A stretch of DNA of 49,567 bases from an uncultured Lachnospiraceae bacterium. Its GTDB lineage: Bacteria > Bacillota > Clostridia > Lachnospirales > Lachnospiraceae. How positions within the stretch are numbered: the stretch's first letter is position 1; every line of letters starts with the position of its first letter. The DNA lies in the NCBI GenBank assembly GCA_910579685.1, contig CAJTVN010000033.1, positions 1-49,567 of the forward strand, in the 5' to 3' direction. Under the pieces are notes generated by a model. That model was not told the origin of the DNA and searched no databases. It saw only the letters and a list, made by a program, of their open reading frames with translations. The position numbers and the translations under genes are program-made. Shown here in pieces: positions 1-7,510 of the stretch.

Positions 1-75
1 TGAGTGTATCAGAAATACACATGAATTGACAGATACGGATTATTTCCTACTTACACTTTAACTCCAGATAAGCAG

Positions 76-354
76 GTGAAACTGCAGTACTGGCTGGACG
101 TGATCCGGCAATGCAGAGCCTCCGGCCTGACAAACCAGGCATGGTGCGAACAGCATGATATCTCTTTAAAAAGCTATTATTACTGGATTGCAAAGATCCG
201 GAAGCTGGCGCTTGAGGAACCGCCCCGAAAGAGTCATGGATGCAGGCCGGTCATGTTTTCCTTTGCGGGAGTTTTAACGTCCTGCGGATTTGATACCCGG
301 TCATACTCCGGCAGTGATAACAGGGCGGCGGCATTTTTTGCCGCCGCCCCTTGA
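76..354 (+). mobile_element. IS66-type accessory protein TnpA, truncated fragment
   Basis: The first 45 or so residues (KLQYWLDVIRQC, then NQAWCEQHDISLKSYYYWIAKIR) are typical of the small TnpA protein of IS66-family elements, a helix-turn-helix protein encoded ahead of TnpB and the TnpC transposase. The likely start is GTG at 76; the same frame is open upstream to a stop at 22-24. After about residue 50 the similarity ends and the reading frame runs through unrelated sequence into a GC-rich hairpin, so only the N-terminal part remains. No TnpB or TnpC follows. It is a relic, probably dead, marking the left side of an accessory segment. Confidence 0.75.
323..349. terminator. Perfect 11-bp GC hairpin
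   Basis: GGGCGGCGGCA at 323-333 is the exact complement of 339-349, with a five-T loop. There is no T-run after either arm, so it is not a textbook intrinsic terminator, but it lies between the IS66 fragment and the 3' end of the minus-strand ABC operon and could limit read-through. Confidence 0.4.
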
Positions 355-445
355 TTACCCACCAGCAAGGACAGACGGGGATGTCAACGGTGGGCGCAGC
401 CCATTTACTTGCTGTTGACTGGCTCGGCTGGGTTTGCTGCTTCAT

Positions 446-1057
446 TTAAAATTCTTTCCTCTTAAAAATAGAAATGGTTAATGGATAAGATACAATAAAA
501 AGCAATAACGCACAAGTAATAATAATGACATTTCCAAATAAGGGGATATTAAAAAGCATTGCGGCAATACCAACTGCACAAAGCAAGGAAATTACGAGAA
601 ATACTACAATTTTATCTTCTCCTGTCAAATAAATTAGTGGTATAAATATAGCTCCCATGAAAAAACTGATACTAATTCCCAATATAAATAACCTGAATAT
701 ACCCGAGAACTGGTCAAAAGAAAAACCATGTATCATATAGGATAAACCTGTTGCAATACCAACAAAAAGAGTTCCAACGATAATCCAAAAAATTTGGTTT
801 AGGAACAAACTTTTTACAATATCTGTCCGTTTCACTGGCAAAGTGAGTTTATACTTTCCCCATTTTGAGGAAAACTCATTTCCAATGGCTGTTGCTGCAA
901 TTACTGAAAATCCAACAATTCCAATCATTATAAAATACATTTGTAATGTCTGCGCAGGAATAATAGTCACAACTATTGCAAACAAAAGCATAAAAATCAA
1001 GAAAACTTTTGCGTTTATCCATACAGCAAAGAAATTATTTCTAAAAAGCCCTTTCAT
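446..1057 (-). CDS. ABC-2 type transporter permease
   Basis: A 203-residue membrane protein with about six hydrophobic segments, starting with a short cytoplasmic stretch (MKGLFRNN) and a first membrane helix. The loop with EFSSKWGKYKLTLPVKR is typical of ABC-2 permeases, whose cytoplasmic coupling element follows helix 2. It would form the membrane part of an exporter with the ATPase encoded just upstream, whose last codons overlap its start by 4 bp (ATGA), so the two are translationally coupled. With a GntR gene at the operon head, the set resembles YtrA-type regulator-exporter operons used against cell-envelope antibiotics or peptides. Substrate unknown. Base composition is much more AT-rich than the genome backbone to the right, which suggests transfer. 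Confidence 0.8.
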   Translation of the reverse strand: MKGLFRNNFFAVWINAKVFLIFMLLFAIVVTIIPAQTLQMYFIMIGIVGFSVIAATAIGNEFSSKWGKYKLTLPVKRTDIVKSLFLNQIFWIIVGTLFVGIATGLSYMIHGFSFDQFSGIFRLFILGISISFFMGAIFIPLIYLTGEDKIVVFLVISLLCAVGIAAMLFNIPLFGNVIIITCALLLFIVSYPLTISIFKRKEF

Positions 1058-1920
1058 ACACGCTCTCCCTTTACTAACATTAAAAATATTTCATCAACTA
1101 AAACATGGTCAATTACAACATTTTTGTATTTCCTCTGTGCATTCTTCACATCAGATACCAACACATCAATTTGAAAATCCCGTTTTCTATAAGCAAGAAT
1201 ATCAGAAGTATCTAATGATAGAAACTGACTTTCCTTGCAACGCATAATACCATAATTATATATCAAATCATTTTTTGATACAGTCGCAATAAGTTTTCCA
1301 TTATGAATAAATATAATATAATCGGCAATTTTTTCCAAATCACTTGTGATATGGGAAGATAACAGAACAGAGTGATTTTCAGCTTGCACAAAATCAAGAA
1401 ATACATCCAACATTTCATCCCGTATAATGGGGTCAAGTCCACTGGTGGCTTCATCTAAAATCAATAGTTGGGGATGATGTGATAATGCAACCGCAATAGC
1501 TAATTTCATTGTCATTCCTCTGGAATAATGCTTGATTTTTTGGTTTGTGGGTAATTTGAAATTTTCTATATATTTTTGGAACAAAGCATTATCCCATTGG
1601 GTATAAAATCCTGCCATAATTCCTGCTAATTGTTTCGCCGTCCAGTTGGTAGGAAAATTATTTCCGTCATAGACAACGCCAATTTTTTCCCGCATAGCTG
1701 TATCAGCATCTAACATTTCTTTTCCAAACAACTTTATTTTTCCACTGTCTTTTTTAATTGTATTTAATATGCAGCCAATCGTCGTAGTTTTTCCTGCTCC
1801 ATTTTCACCAACAAATCCCAGAATAGCCCCATACGGTAATGAAAAAGAGAGTTTATCCAATATAAAATTTGACTTTGGGAAAGACTTACACATCTGTTGC
1901 AATTCTAAAATGTTTTCCAT
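1054..1920 (-). CDS. ABC transporter ATP-binding protein
   Basis: A 288-residue ABC ATPase. Walker A (GENGAGKTT) is at residues 38-46, the signature loop (SRGMTMK) near 134, and Walker B with catalytic Glu (LLILDEATSGLD) near 152-163, followed by the H-loop (SSHITSDLE). About 80 residues follow the ATPase core, as usual in exporters of the BcrA/YtrB type. It energises the ABC-2 permease encoded next. The gene begins 1 nt after the stop of the GntR gene, so all three form one transcript reading leftwards. Likely role: export of, or resistance to, an antimicrobial compound; the substrate cannot be read from sequence. Confidence 0.9.
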   Translation of the reverse strand: MENILELQQMCKSFPKSNFILDKLSFSLPYGAILGFVGENGAGKTTTIGCILNTIKKDSGKIKLFGKEMLDADTAMREKIGVVYDGNNFPTNWTAKQLAGIMAGFYTQWDNALFQKYIENFKLPTNQKIKHYSRGMTMKLAIAVALSHHPQLLILDEATSGLDPIIRDEMLDVFLDFVQAENHSVLLSSHITSDLEKIADYIIFIHNGKLIATVSKNDLIYNYGIMRCKESQFLSLDTSDILAYRKRDFQIDVLVSDVKNAQRKYKNVVIDHVLVDEIFLMLVKGERV

Positions 1921-1921
1921 G

Positions 1922-2299
1922 TTATTCGTCCTCCTGATAAAATAAAGTTAATAATTCCGTCAATTTTTCAAGAGAAATATTACTCATTCTCCCTATTTCG
2001 GCGGCTGCCTGCAAATGTTCTTCGGCTATACGCTGTTGTTCCTCTTGGTAAAATTCTTTGTTTTGTGCCGACACAAAGCTTCCTCTGCCAACCGTAGTTT
2101 CGATAAATCCGTCCCTTTGTAAATCTTCATAGGCTTTTTGGACTGTGATAACGCTTACATGGATTGATTTTGCCAAAGCCCGCATGGAAGGGATTGCGTC
2201 ACCTGCCTGTAATTCTCCGCTCATTATCATCGCCTTAATTTGTGATGTAATTTGTTCATAAATCGGTTTATTGGCATTGTTACTGATAATGATTTCCAC
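1922..2299 (-). CDS. GntR-family regulator, YtrA/YhcF subfamily
   Basis: A 125-residue protein with an N-terminal winged helix (PIYEQITSQIKAMIMSGELQ, then SMRALAKSIHVSVITVQKAY) and a short helical C-terminus, which is the YtrA-type GntR layout lacking a large ligand domain. The start is GTG at 2297-2299, preceded by a GAGGTGG ribosome binding site about 8 nt away. It heads the operon with the ABC ATPase and permease and very probably represses it: a 15-bp palindrome lies at the expected transcription start (see the promoter entry). Confidence 0.88.
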   Translation of the reverse strand: MEIIISNNANKPIYEQITSQIKAMIMSGELQAGDAIPSMRALAKSIHVSVITVQKAYEDLQRDGFIETTVGRGSFVSAQNKEFYQEEQQRIAEEHLQAAAEIGRMSNISLEKLTELLTLFYQEDE

Positions 2300-2323
2300 T
2301 ATTCACCACCTCTGCTTCCTAAA

Positions 2324-2371
2324 TGTGCTTAATGCACAAGTACATTATACCACCTTTGCTATTATAGTCAA
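2324..2371 (-). promoter_or_regulatory. Promoter and palindromic operator of the GntR-ABC operon
   Basis: Read on the minus strand there is a -35 TTGACT (2366-2371), a 16-nt spacer and a -10 TATAAT (2344-2349). Just downstream, over the start point, is TGTGCTTAATGCACA (2324-2338), a perfect 5-bp inverted repeat around a 5-nt centre. The position suits autorepression by the GntR protein encoded 25 bp further on. Confidence 0.75.
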
Positions 2372-2538
2372 TCCACCAAATAAAAATAACAACAACTTAA
2401 TCTGGTTGTTGTGTATCAAAAATATAGGTCGGTGTAAGGTTGGATTTCGTAGCAGTCGGCCTTGCCATGGCGGCGGCAGGAGCCGTAACGGATAATGGAA
2501 CCCCGGCAGCCGCAGGTACAGGGTAGGAAGCAGACCGT

Positions 2539-2566
2539 GGCAGGTGGGCTCCTGCCGTTTTCTTTT
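2539..2566 (+). terminator. Intrinsic terminator-like hairpin in a remnant stretch
   Basis: GGCAGG (2539-2544), a 6-nt loop and CCTGCC (2551-2556), followed by GTTTTCTTTT. A longer alternative pairing exists: 2474-2484 is the perfect 11-nt complement of 2547-2557. The surrounding 2400-2570 stretch is GC-rich between AT-rich neighbours and contains no complete gene. Confidence 0.45.
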
Positions 2567-2574
2567 GTTCATAA

Positions 2575-2845
2575 GTGACTTTGGAAGAAAGAATTATAGA
2601 TCATTTACAGCAGTTTTTGTTGGAATTAAGGCGTGGTTTTACTTTTGTGGGACGGCAGGTTCGTTTTACATTTGAAGAAGATCATTATAGAGTAGATTTG
2701 GTGACATATAATCGACTGTTGCGTTGCTTTGTACTATTTGATTTAAAAATAGGAAAATTGAAACATGAAGATATAGGACAAATGCAAATGTATGTCACAA
2801 AGTAAAAAAGAAGATGAAAATCCAACCGTTGAAATTATTATATGA
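2575..2845 (+). pseudogene. YhcG/DUF1016-type nuclease, C-terminal remnant
   Basis: Seventy-six residues match the conserved PD-(D/E)XK core of YhcG/DUF1016 proteins: FLLELRRGFTFVGRQVR, then YRVDLVTYNRLLRCFVLFDL, KIGKL and DIGQMQMYV. In intact proteins this part sits near the C-terminus of a protein of about 350 residues. Here the N-terminal half is absent, and after MYV the frame stops at 2803-2805. The expected continuation (KKEDENPTVEIII) is present in another frame at about 2804-2842 and ends at TGA 2843. About eight codons have been lost between the two pieces. YhcG proteins are linked to restriction loci and mobile DNA, so this is probably debris of a mobile or defence region. A functional product is unlikely. 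Confidence 0.75.
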
Positions 2846-2871
2846 CTTGATTATATGAGGAGGTATAGATT

Positions 2872-3484
2872 GTGAATCCCAAATTGATCTTACCGATTTG
2901 GACGGAACTTTGATATGTTCTGATGGCAGCATATCAGAACGTACAAAATTAATTTTGAAAAGCTGCCAGAACAGAGGTATCTATATTGTAATAGCTACTG
3001 CCCGGTATTGGATAGGGGCAGAACGCTATATAGAAGAAATTCAGCCGGATTATGAAATTACAACAGACGGAACACTTATCCATCAGCATGAGGAACAAAT
3101 TTATAGCTGTAATCTTGAAATAGAAGATACAAACCAAATTATACAGGATATACTTGCGCAAAATGATAAGACGGAAATTATTGTGGCAGCAGGACGTCAG
3201 GTGTTTTGGAACAGTAAGCACATATCCGAATCTGAAAAATTATATAAGGCAATGGGATTATATCAAAACTTACCGAACTTTACCATATCCGCATTGAAAA
3301 GAGAAGGCTGTACCAGACTTGGAGTGGATTTTGTTTGATGCTTCTTTTACTAATTCGTTCCCTTCAAATGATGACAATTTCATAAGGGATTCTTGGAAAA
3401 GGGTGAATTTGGTGTTAGAATAGATTCGGAAATGCAAAGGCAGCAATGGAAGAGCTGACAATGGCAAATTGCCAAAGAAGTACT
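2872..3484 (+). pseudogene. Cof-type HAD hydrolase, frameshifted and internally deleted
   Basis: A good ribosome binding site (GAGGAGGT, 2857-2864) precedes GTG 2872, which reads MNPKLIL. The catalytic motif TDLDGTL follows only after a change of frame: one base is missing near 2892. The body then runs to 3338 with typical cap sequence (SERTKLILK, TARYW, EEIQPDYEITTDGTLI). Beyond that, 3425-3484 reads FGNAKAAMEEL in another frame, like the stretch after the GDxxND motif of this family; the GDxxND segment itself is gone. At least two lesions, so inactive. Intact relatives are phosphatases of phosphosugars and similar substrates. Confidence 0.75.
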
Positions 3485-3629
3485 TGAGATACAACGAAAG
3501 GTATCCAAGATTGATATTTCAACAGATTCAGAATGGACATGGAACAGCGTTATTGATGAAACGCTGAATCGCACAGGGCTGCCGGCACCGGAATGCCAAC
3601 CGCACAGCTGGAAATTTTTTATACTTTAG
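3471..3629 (+). pseudogene. Unassigned C-terminal coding remnant
   Basis: A 52-codon stretch in the frame of position 3471 begins AKEVLEIQRKVSKID and ends at TAG 3627. It overlaps the end of the HAD remnant and lacks its own start. Its composition (WTW, hydrophilic helices) looks like real protein, but the family is not recognised. It is probably the tail of a third broken gene. Confidence 0.3.
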
Positions 3630-3642
3630 GGGGTGCGAATAT

Positions 3643-3969
3643 ATGGAATTAATAAAATTGGATCTGTCAAACAAGAATGAAGTAAAAGATTTTTTTAGAG
3701 AAGTGTTTACAAAAGACCCCTGGAATGATGATTGGAGTGACGAGGAACAGCTGGATAACTATATTGACGAATTATGTGTCAAAACCGAACTACAGGGGCA
3801 GGGCATAGGTGGAAAATTTGTCAATGCAGTTGAAGAATATCTTCTAAAACAGGGTATCAAAGCAATATTTCTATTAACGGATAAAGATGTGCCGGCGTAT
3901 GACTTTTATAAAAAGCACGGTTTTGAGGAACATGAAAATAATGTGGCATTTGTTAAATGGTTATCATGA
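3643..3969 (+). CDS. GNAT N-acetyltransferase, internally deleted
   Basis: The 108-residue product starts like a GNAT acetyltransferase (MELIKLDLSNKNEVKDFFREVF) and ends like one: the acetyl-CoA loop LQGQGIGGKFVNAVEEYL, then DVPAYDFYKKHGFEE. The usual length is about 150-170 residues. The join LDNYIDELCVK runs straight from the first helix into the strand before the CoA loop, so roughly 50 residues forming the central beta strands are missing without a frameshift. The start codon has a GGGGGTG ribosome binding site. It lies directly after several broken genes. Expression is possible but catalytic activity is doubtful. Confidence 0.65.
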   Translation: MELIKLDLSNKNEVKDFFREVFTKDPWNDDWSDEEQLDNYIDELCVKTELQGQGIGGKFVNAVEEYLLKQGIKAIFLLTDKDVPAYDFYKKHGFEEHENNVAFVKWLS

Positions 3970-4075
3970 TCCGATTTGGCGATAATTTAATTCTGAACAG
4001 GATCTGTTAAGACTACGTATTTGGGCCTGTTCCCACATGAGAAGGGCCCATACGGGAAAGGCATGGGTATAAAAT

Positions 4076-5197
4076 ATGAAAGAACAAAATCCGGAACTGA
4101 TAAATAAAAGGATAAAAGATGCGGCGCAAGCGTTATGTGAGGACTGGGCCGGACATAACCGGTTTAGCGGCGTATGTATGGTAAAATGCAAGGGACATAC
4201 AGTATTTTCAGGGGCGTATGGTTTTGCAAGCCGGGCATTTAAAATACCCAATAAAATTGACACAAAATTTGACACGGCATCTATTACCAAAGTGTTTACG
4301 GCAGCGGCCGTTCTGCAGCTGGTACAGGAGAAAAAGCTGAAATTGTCAGATTACATAACGCAGATTATTGACTTGGAAGGAACGGAGATTTCTCCTGATG
4401 TTACCATCGAGCAGTTATTGAATCATACGTCCGGTATTCATGATGATGCGGAAGAGGAGGCGGGAGAAGAATATTCCCAGCTTTTTGTCACTTCGCCTAA
4501 TTATGCCATTAAAGAGTGCAGGGATTTTTTGAAAAATTTCGCTTATAAGAAGCCTAATTTTGAACCGGGTTCGGATGTCCGGTATTGTAACTGTTCCTAT
4601 GTTTTGCTGGGGCTCGCAATCGAAAAAATCACAGGCAAAGGTTATCGGGAATACGTGACGGAAAATGTGTTCCGCAAGGCGGGAATGAGAAATACTGCTT
4701 TTTTATCAATGGATTCCATCAATGAAAATACGGCGGAGGGTTATGTGAATTTGTACAATGAAGACGGAGAGGTGGTCGGATATAAGAAAAATATATACTG
4801 TTTTCCGCCTATGGGAACGCCGGATGGAGGGGCGTATACAACGGCGGAAGATTTGAATCTTTTTTTGTCTGCGATGCAAAAGAAGATCCTGCTGGACGAT
4901 ACTCATGCAAAACTGCTTCTTACTCCTCACTGTCCATATACGAGGGAGAAGGAATGGTGCGGGATTCCCGGATTATATGAAAGAAATGGTTACGCATTTG
5001 AGTTTCTTTTCCTGCCGGATGGCAAAGAGCCTTTCTGTATCTATAAAGACGGGCAGAATGACGGCGTTGCCGCCAGATTTAACTACTATCCGAGAGAAGA
5101 CATATCGGTGACAATCTTGTCTAATCAGGATTGCGACGTGTGGGAAATGACAAAGCAGATACAGAGGGAAATATATAGCGAATGCTATTCATGTTAA
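4076..5197 (+). CDS. Serine hydrolase, class C beta-lactamase/PBP-like fold
   Basis: A 373-residue protein with the hallmarks of the family: SITK (residues 69-72, nucleophile Ser69 and Lys72), HTSG (117-120) and YCN (170-172, the Tyr-x-Asn motif). TPDGGAYTTAEDL (from about 248) is the usual structural stretch before the C-terminal lobe. No signal peptide is apparent, so it is probably cytoplasmic. Members include D-aminopeptidases, esterases and many uncharacterised enzymes; antibiotic hydrolysis cannot be assumed. It is complete, unlike the paralogue at 6226-6775. Spacing suggests its own transcript. The ribosome binding site is weak. Composition is intermediate between the AT-rich segment to the left and the GC-rich backbone. 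Confidence 0.85.
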   Translation: MKEQNPELINKRIKDAAQALCEDWAGHNRFSGVCMVKCKGHTVFSGAYGFASRAFKIPNKIDTKFDTASITKVFTAAAVLQLVQEKKLKLSDYITQIIDLEGTEISPDVTIEQLLNHTSGIHDDAEEEAGEEYSQLFVTSPNYAIKECRDFLKNFAYKKPNFEPGSDVRYCNCSYVLLGLAIEKITGKGYREYVTENVFRKAGMRNTAFLSMDSINENTAEGYVNLYNEDGEVVGYKKNIYCFPPMGTPDGGAYTTAEDLNLFLSAMQKKILLDDTHAKLLLTPHCPYTREKEWCGIPGLYERNGYAFEFLFLPDGKEPFCIYKDGQNDGVAARFNYYPREDISVTILSNQDCDVWEMTKQIQREIYSECYSC

Positions 5198-5304
5198 CCG
5201 TCCGGAGCGGCAGGCGACATTAATTATAATTATTCTCGTACTTGCAGGGGAGGGCGGTGCTTTCGTATAATGATCCAGAAGATTGTATGGAAGGAGAATA
5301 TTCA

Positions 5305-6186
5305 ATGAGACCTATTTCAACAAGACAATTCAGTGTGCTGTCTGACTTTGGGAAAATTTATCAGTTTATGCTGGAGATCTACGAGCGGGATTGGAGATGC
5401 GGCGTTCCGGCGCCGTTCTTTGAGTACGCCTGTTCTTCCTTTTCGTCCTGGATGGATCTGTCGTATTCGTACAAAGACCGTATCTGGGAGAAGGACGGAC
5501 AGATTGTGGGATTCTGCTTTTATGAGAATCCCGTGACGGACGTCTTTTTCAGCCTGAGGCCCGGATATGAGGAGCTGGCGCCGGAGATGATCCGGTATGC
5601 GGATCAGAACATGCCGGATCAGGGAGAGGGGATACGGCTGATTCTTTTCGGAGGGCAGGATGATTTGATGAGGGCGGCGGGGCAGTGCGGGTATGAGCAG
5701 AAAGGGGAGAACCTGGATATGCAGTTTGATTTTGCGGACCAACTGGACTATCCTCTGCCGGAGGGCTTTCATTTTGTAGAGCCGCAGGAAATCGATCCGT
5801 CTAAGGTGGGCGAGTGCTGCTGGAAGGGCTTTGACCACGAGCAGAGCGAGGGAGCCTGGAATCATCAGGACGAGCAGAATAATTATCTTCTGATGGCGGC
5901 GCCCCATGCCACCCCGGAGCTGGACGTGGTGGTCGCTGATGAGGAAGGAGAATATGCCTGCTTTGCCGGAATGTGGTGGACCCCGGAAAACAGGCTGGCA
6001 TATATGGAGCCGCTGTGTACCATTCCCAGGTACCGGGGCAGGGGACTGGCGTCGGCGGCCCTGTCGGAAATGCAGCGCAGGACAAAGGCGCTGGGGGCAA
6101 CCCATATGACAGGGGGAGCCAACGAGTTTTACGGGAAGATCGGTTACAGGCCCGCAGTAAAATGGACTTATTGGAAGAAAAAATAA
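5305..6186 (+). CDS. Two-domain GNAT N-acetyltransferase
   Basis: The start is placed at ATG 5305 because AAGGAG lies 8 nt upstream; an in-frame TTG at 5242 has no such site. The 293-residue product has a degenerate N-terminal GNAT-like half (RIWEKDGQIVGFCFYENPV) and a C-terminal catalytic-type half with the acetyl-CoA loop YRGRGLASAALSEMQRR (about 248-264) and the closing NEFYGKIGYRPA. Tandem GNAT proteins of this size include mycothiol-synthase-like and antibiotic-modifying enzymes; the acceptor substrate here is unknown. Confidence 0.82.
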   Translation: MRPISTRQFSVLSDFGKIYQFMLEIYERDWRCGVPAPFFEYACSSFSSWMDLSYSYKDRIWEKDGQIVGFCFYENPVTDVFFSLRPGYEELAPEMIRYADQNMPDQGEGIRLILFGGQDDLMRAAGQCGYEQKGENLDMQFDFADQLDYPLPEGFHFVEPQEIDPSKVGECCWKGFDHEQSEGAWNHQDEQNNYLLMAAPHATPELDVVVADEEGEYACFAGMWWTPENRLAYMEPLCTIPRYRGRGLASAALSEMQRRTKALGATHMTGGANEFYGKIGYRPAVKWTYWKKK

Positions 6187-6225
6187 AAGCGCGGCAGTGG
6201 GTCCGTAAAGGGGGAGGAACGGGAC

Positions 6226-6775
6226 ATGTTCGATGCGGATTTCAGAGGGAATATTTACGTGGTACAAGAGGGAAGAGTTATCTGCGAGAGGTCGTCCGGC
6301 TATGCAGACCTTCCAAACAAGATCCCCAATACGCTGGGCAGGCTTTTGAAGCGGGAATGGTATGACATTGATCCCAAGGTCACGGTAAGGCAGCTTCTTA
6401 CCCACACCTCCGGGGTTCCGGATTATTTTGACGAGAGCGTCATGGACGATTACGAGGAGCTGTGGAGGGATTTTCCCAATTACCGAATCAGGCGAAACGC
6501 AGATCTTCTTTCGCTGCTTCTTCACAAGCCCATGATGTATCCGAGGAGAGAGGTTTCAGTACAACAATACCGGCTATGTGCTGCTGGCCATGATGATCGA
6601 GGCGGCAGCGGGCGGCGATTTTGCTTACTTCCAGGGGTGCGATCCCGGTGTGAGTTTCCTTGCGGAATATAATCCGGACAGGGATATGATCTGCGTGCTG
6701 GTCAGCAATTACGGGGGCAATGTCTGGAAGGAAATGAGGAAGATCCGGACAGAGCTGTATCCCGGTACCGAGTAA
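6226..6775 (+). pseudogene. Second serine hydrolase, decayed
   Basis: The remnant starts inside the family fold (NIYVVQEGRVICERSSGYAD) and jumps from LPNKIPNT directly to WYDIDPKVTVRQLLTHTSG, so the SxxK nucleophile region, about 45 residues, is absent. Near 6545 a two-base loss moves the frame: RGERFQYNNTGYVLLAMMIE, which carries the Tyr-x-Asn motif, continues in the other frame. A second large deletion after AAAGGDFA fuses it to the family's C-terminal end (FLAEYNPDRDMICVLVSNY), stopping at 6775. Three lesions make this a clear pseudogene. It is a different subfamily from the intact gene at 4076. Confidence 0.85.
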
Positions 6776-6879
6776 GACAGGCGCAGCTTCCGGTTGCGCA
6801 AAAGAACGTATCGGTTGGTGGCAAAAGGGGGAATTCCCGTTTACAATGAATGGCAGAAAGAGGATGGGAGGTGCCGGCG

Positions 6880-7497
6880 ATGAAGCTGTCGGAGAAAATT
6901 ACGGAGCTGCGCAAAGCAAACGGAATGACCCAGGAGGAGCTTGCGGACATCTGCGGCGTGAGCAGGCAGTCTATTTCCAAATGGGAGGCGGATATTGCGC
7001 TGCCGGAAGTGGAAAAGCTTTTGCTTCTGGGAGAGGTTTTTCACGTTTCCATGGATGTTCTGCTGAAGGATGAGCTCATGGTAAACGGGATCAGACAGAC
7101 TTGTGCCTGCGGCGGCAATGCGGTGCAGGATAAAAGGAAGGAGGTTTACGAAGGGATACTGATCAAAGAAAGCGTTGAAGATGAGGATATCATTGATCTT
7201 CTCCATATCCACAAGGTCGAATTGTGGCATACAGGGGGAAAGCCGAAATACTGGACAGTCCTCTTTTTTACCTGTGCAAGGAAGGATTTCCCGGAGCTGA
7301 TTTCAAAAGTCATGCGCTCCGATCCGGAGCATGGGGGAAACTGGTTTGTAGATTTTAAGGCCGGGAACGAAAAGTATATTGTATTTCGAGACAGGGTTCT
7401 GAAATATCAGATCGGGAATCAGGCACAGAAAGATTATGTATGTGAGCAGTGCAGGAAAATGGGGATTTTGGACGAGCAGATGCACTGGCCGGAATAG
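6880..7497 (+). CDS. XRE-family regulator with unknown C-terminal domain
   Basis: The start is ATG 6880, 7-8 nt after GGGAGGTG. Residues 1-60 form a classic Cro/CI helix-turn-helix (LSEKITELRKANGMTQEELA, then GVSRQSISKWEADIALP). The remaining 145 residues do not match a family I recognise. They contain CACGG, a compact alpha/beta-looking region (YWTVLFFTCARKDFPELI) and a C-terminal CEQCRK motif, so two pairs of cysteines might bind metal. It precedes the peptidase E-like gene by 13 nt and may be co-transcribed with it. Confidence 0.75.
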   Translation: MKLSEKITELRKANGMTQEELADICGVSRQSISKWEADIALPEVEKLLLLGEVFHVSMDVLLKDELMVNGIRQTCACGGNAVQDKRKEVYEGILIKESVEDEDIIDLLHIHKVELWHTGGKPKYWTVLFFTCARKDFPELISKVMRSDPEHGGNWFVDFKAGNEKYIVFRDRVLKYQIGNQAQKDYVCEQCRKMGILDEQMHWPE

Positions 7498-7510
7498 GAG
7501 GATTGGAAAG

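Noticed and set aside
363..450. Short frame MSTVGAAHLL... at the end of the left segment
   Set aside because: Too short (22 codons), with no ribosome site; it overlaps the end of the permease gene on the other strand.
2428..2526. A 32-codon Ala/Gly-rich frame (GLAMAAAGAVTDNGTPAAAG)
   Set aside because: A stop immediately precedes it and no start with a ribosome site exists. It may be the tail of a lost gene, but no family could be named, so it is not annotated.
4022..4050. TGGGCC/GGCCCA inverted repeat before the serine hydrolase
   Set aside because: Only a 6-bp stem with a long loop and no T-run; not enough to call a terminator or operator.
5317..6525. A 402-codon open frame on the minus strand
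   Set aside because: It lies opposite the GNAT gene and the decayed hydrolase, is rich in Pro, Arg and Leu as expected from antisense of GC-rich coding DNA, has no ribosome site and no recognisable domain.
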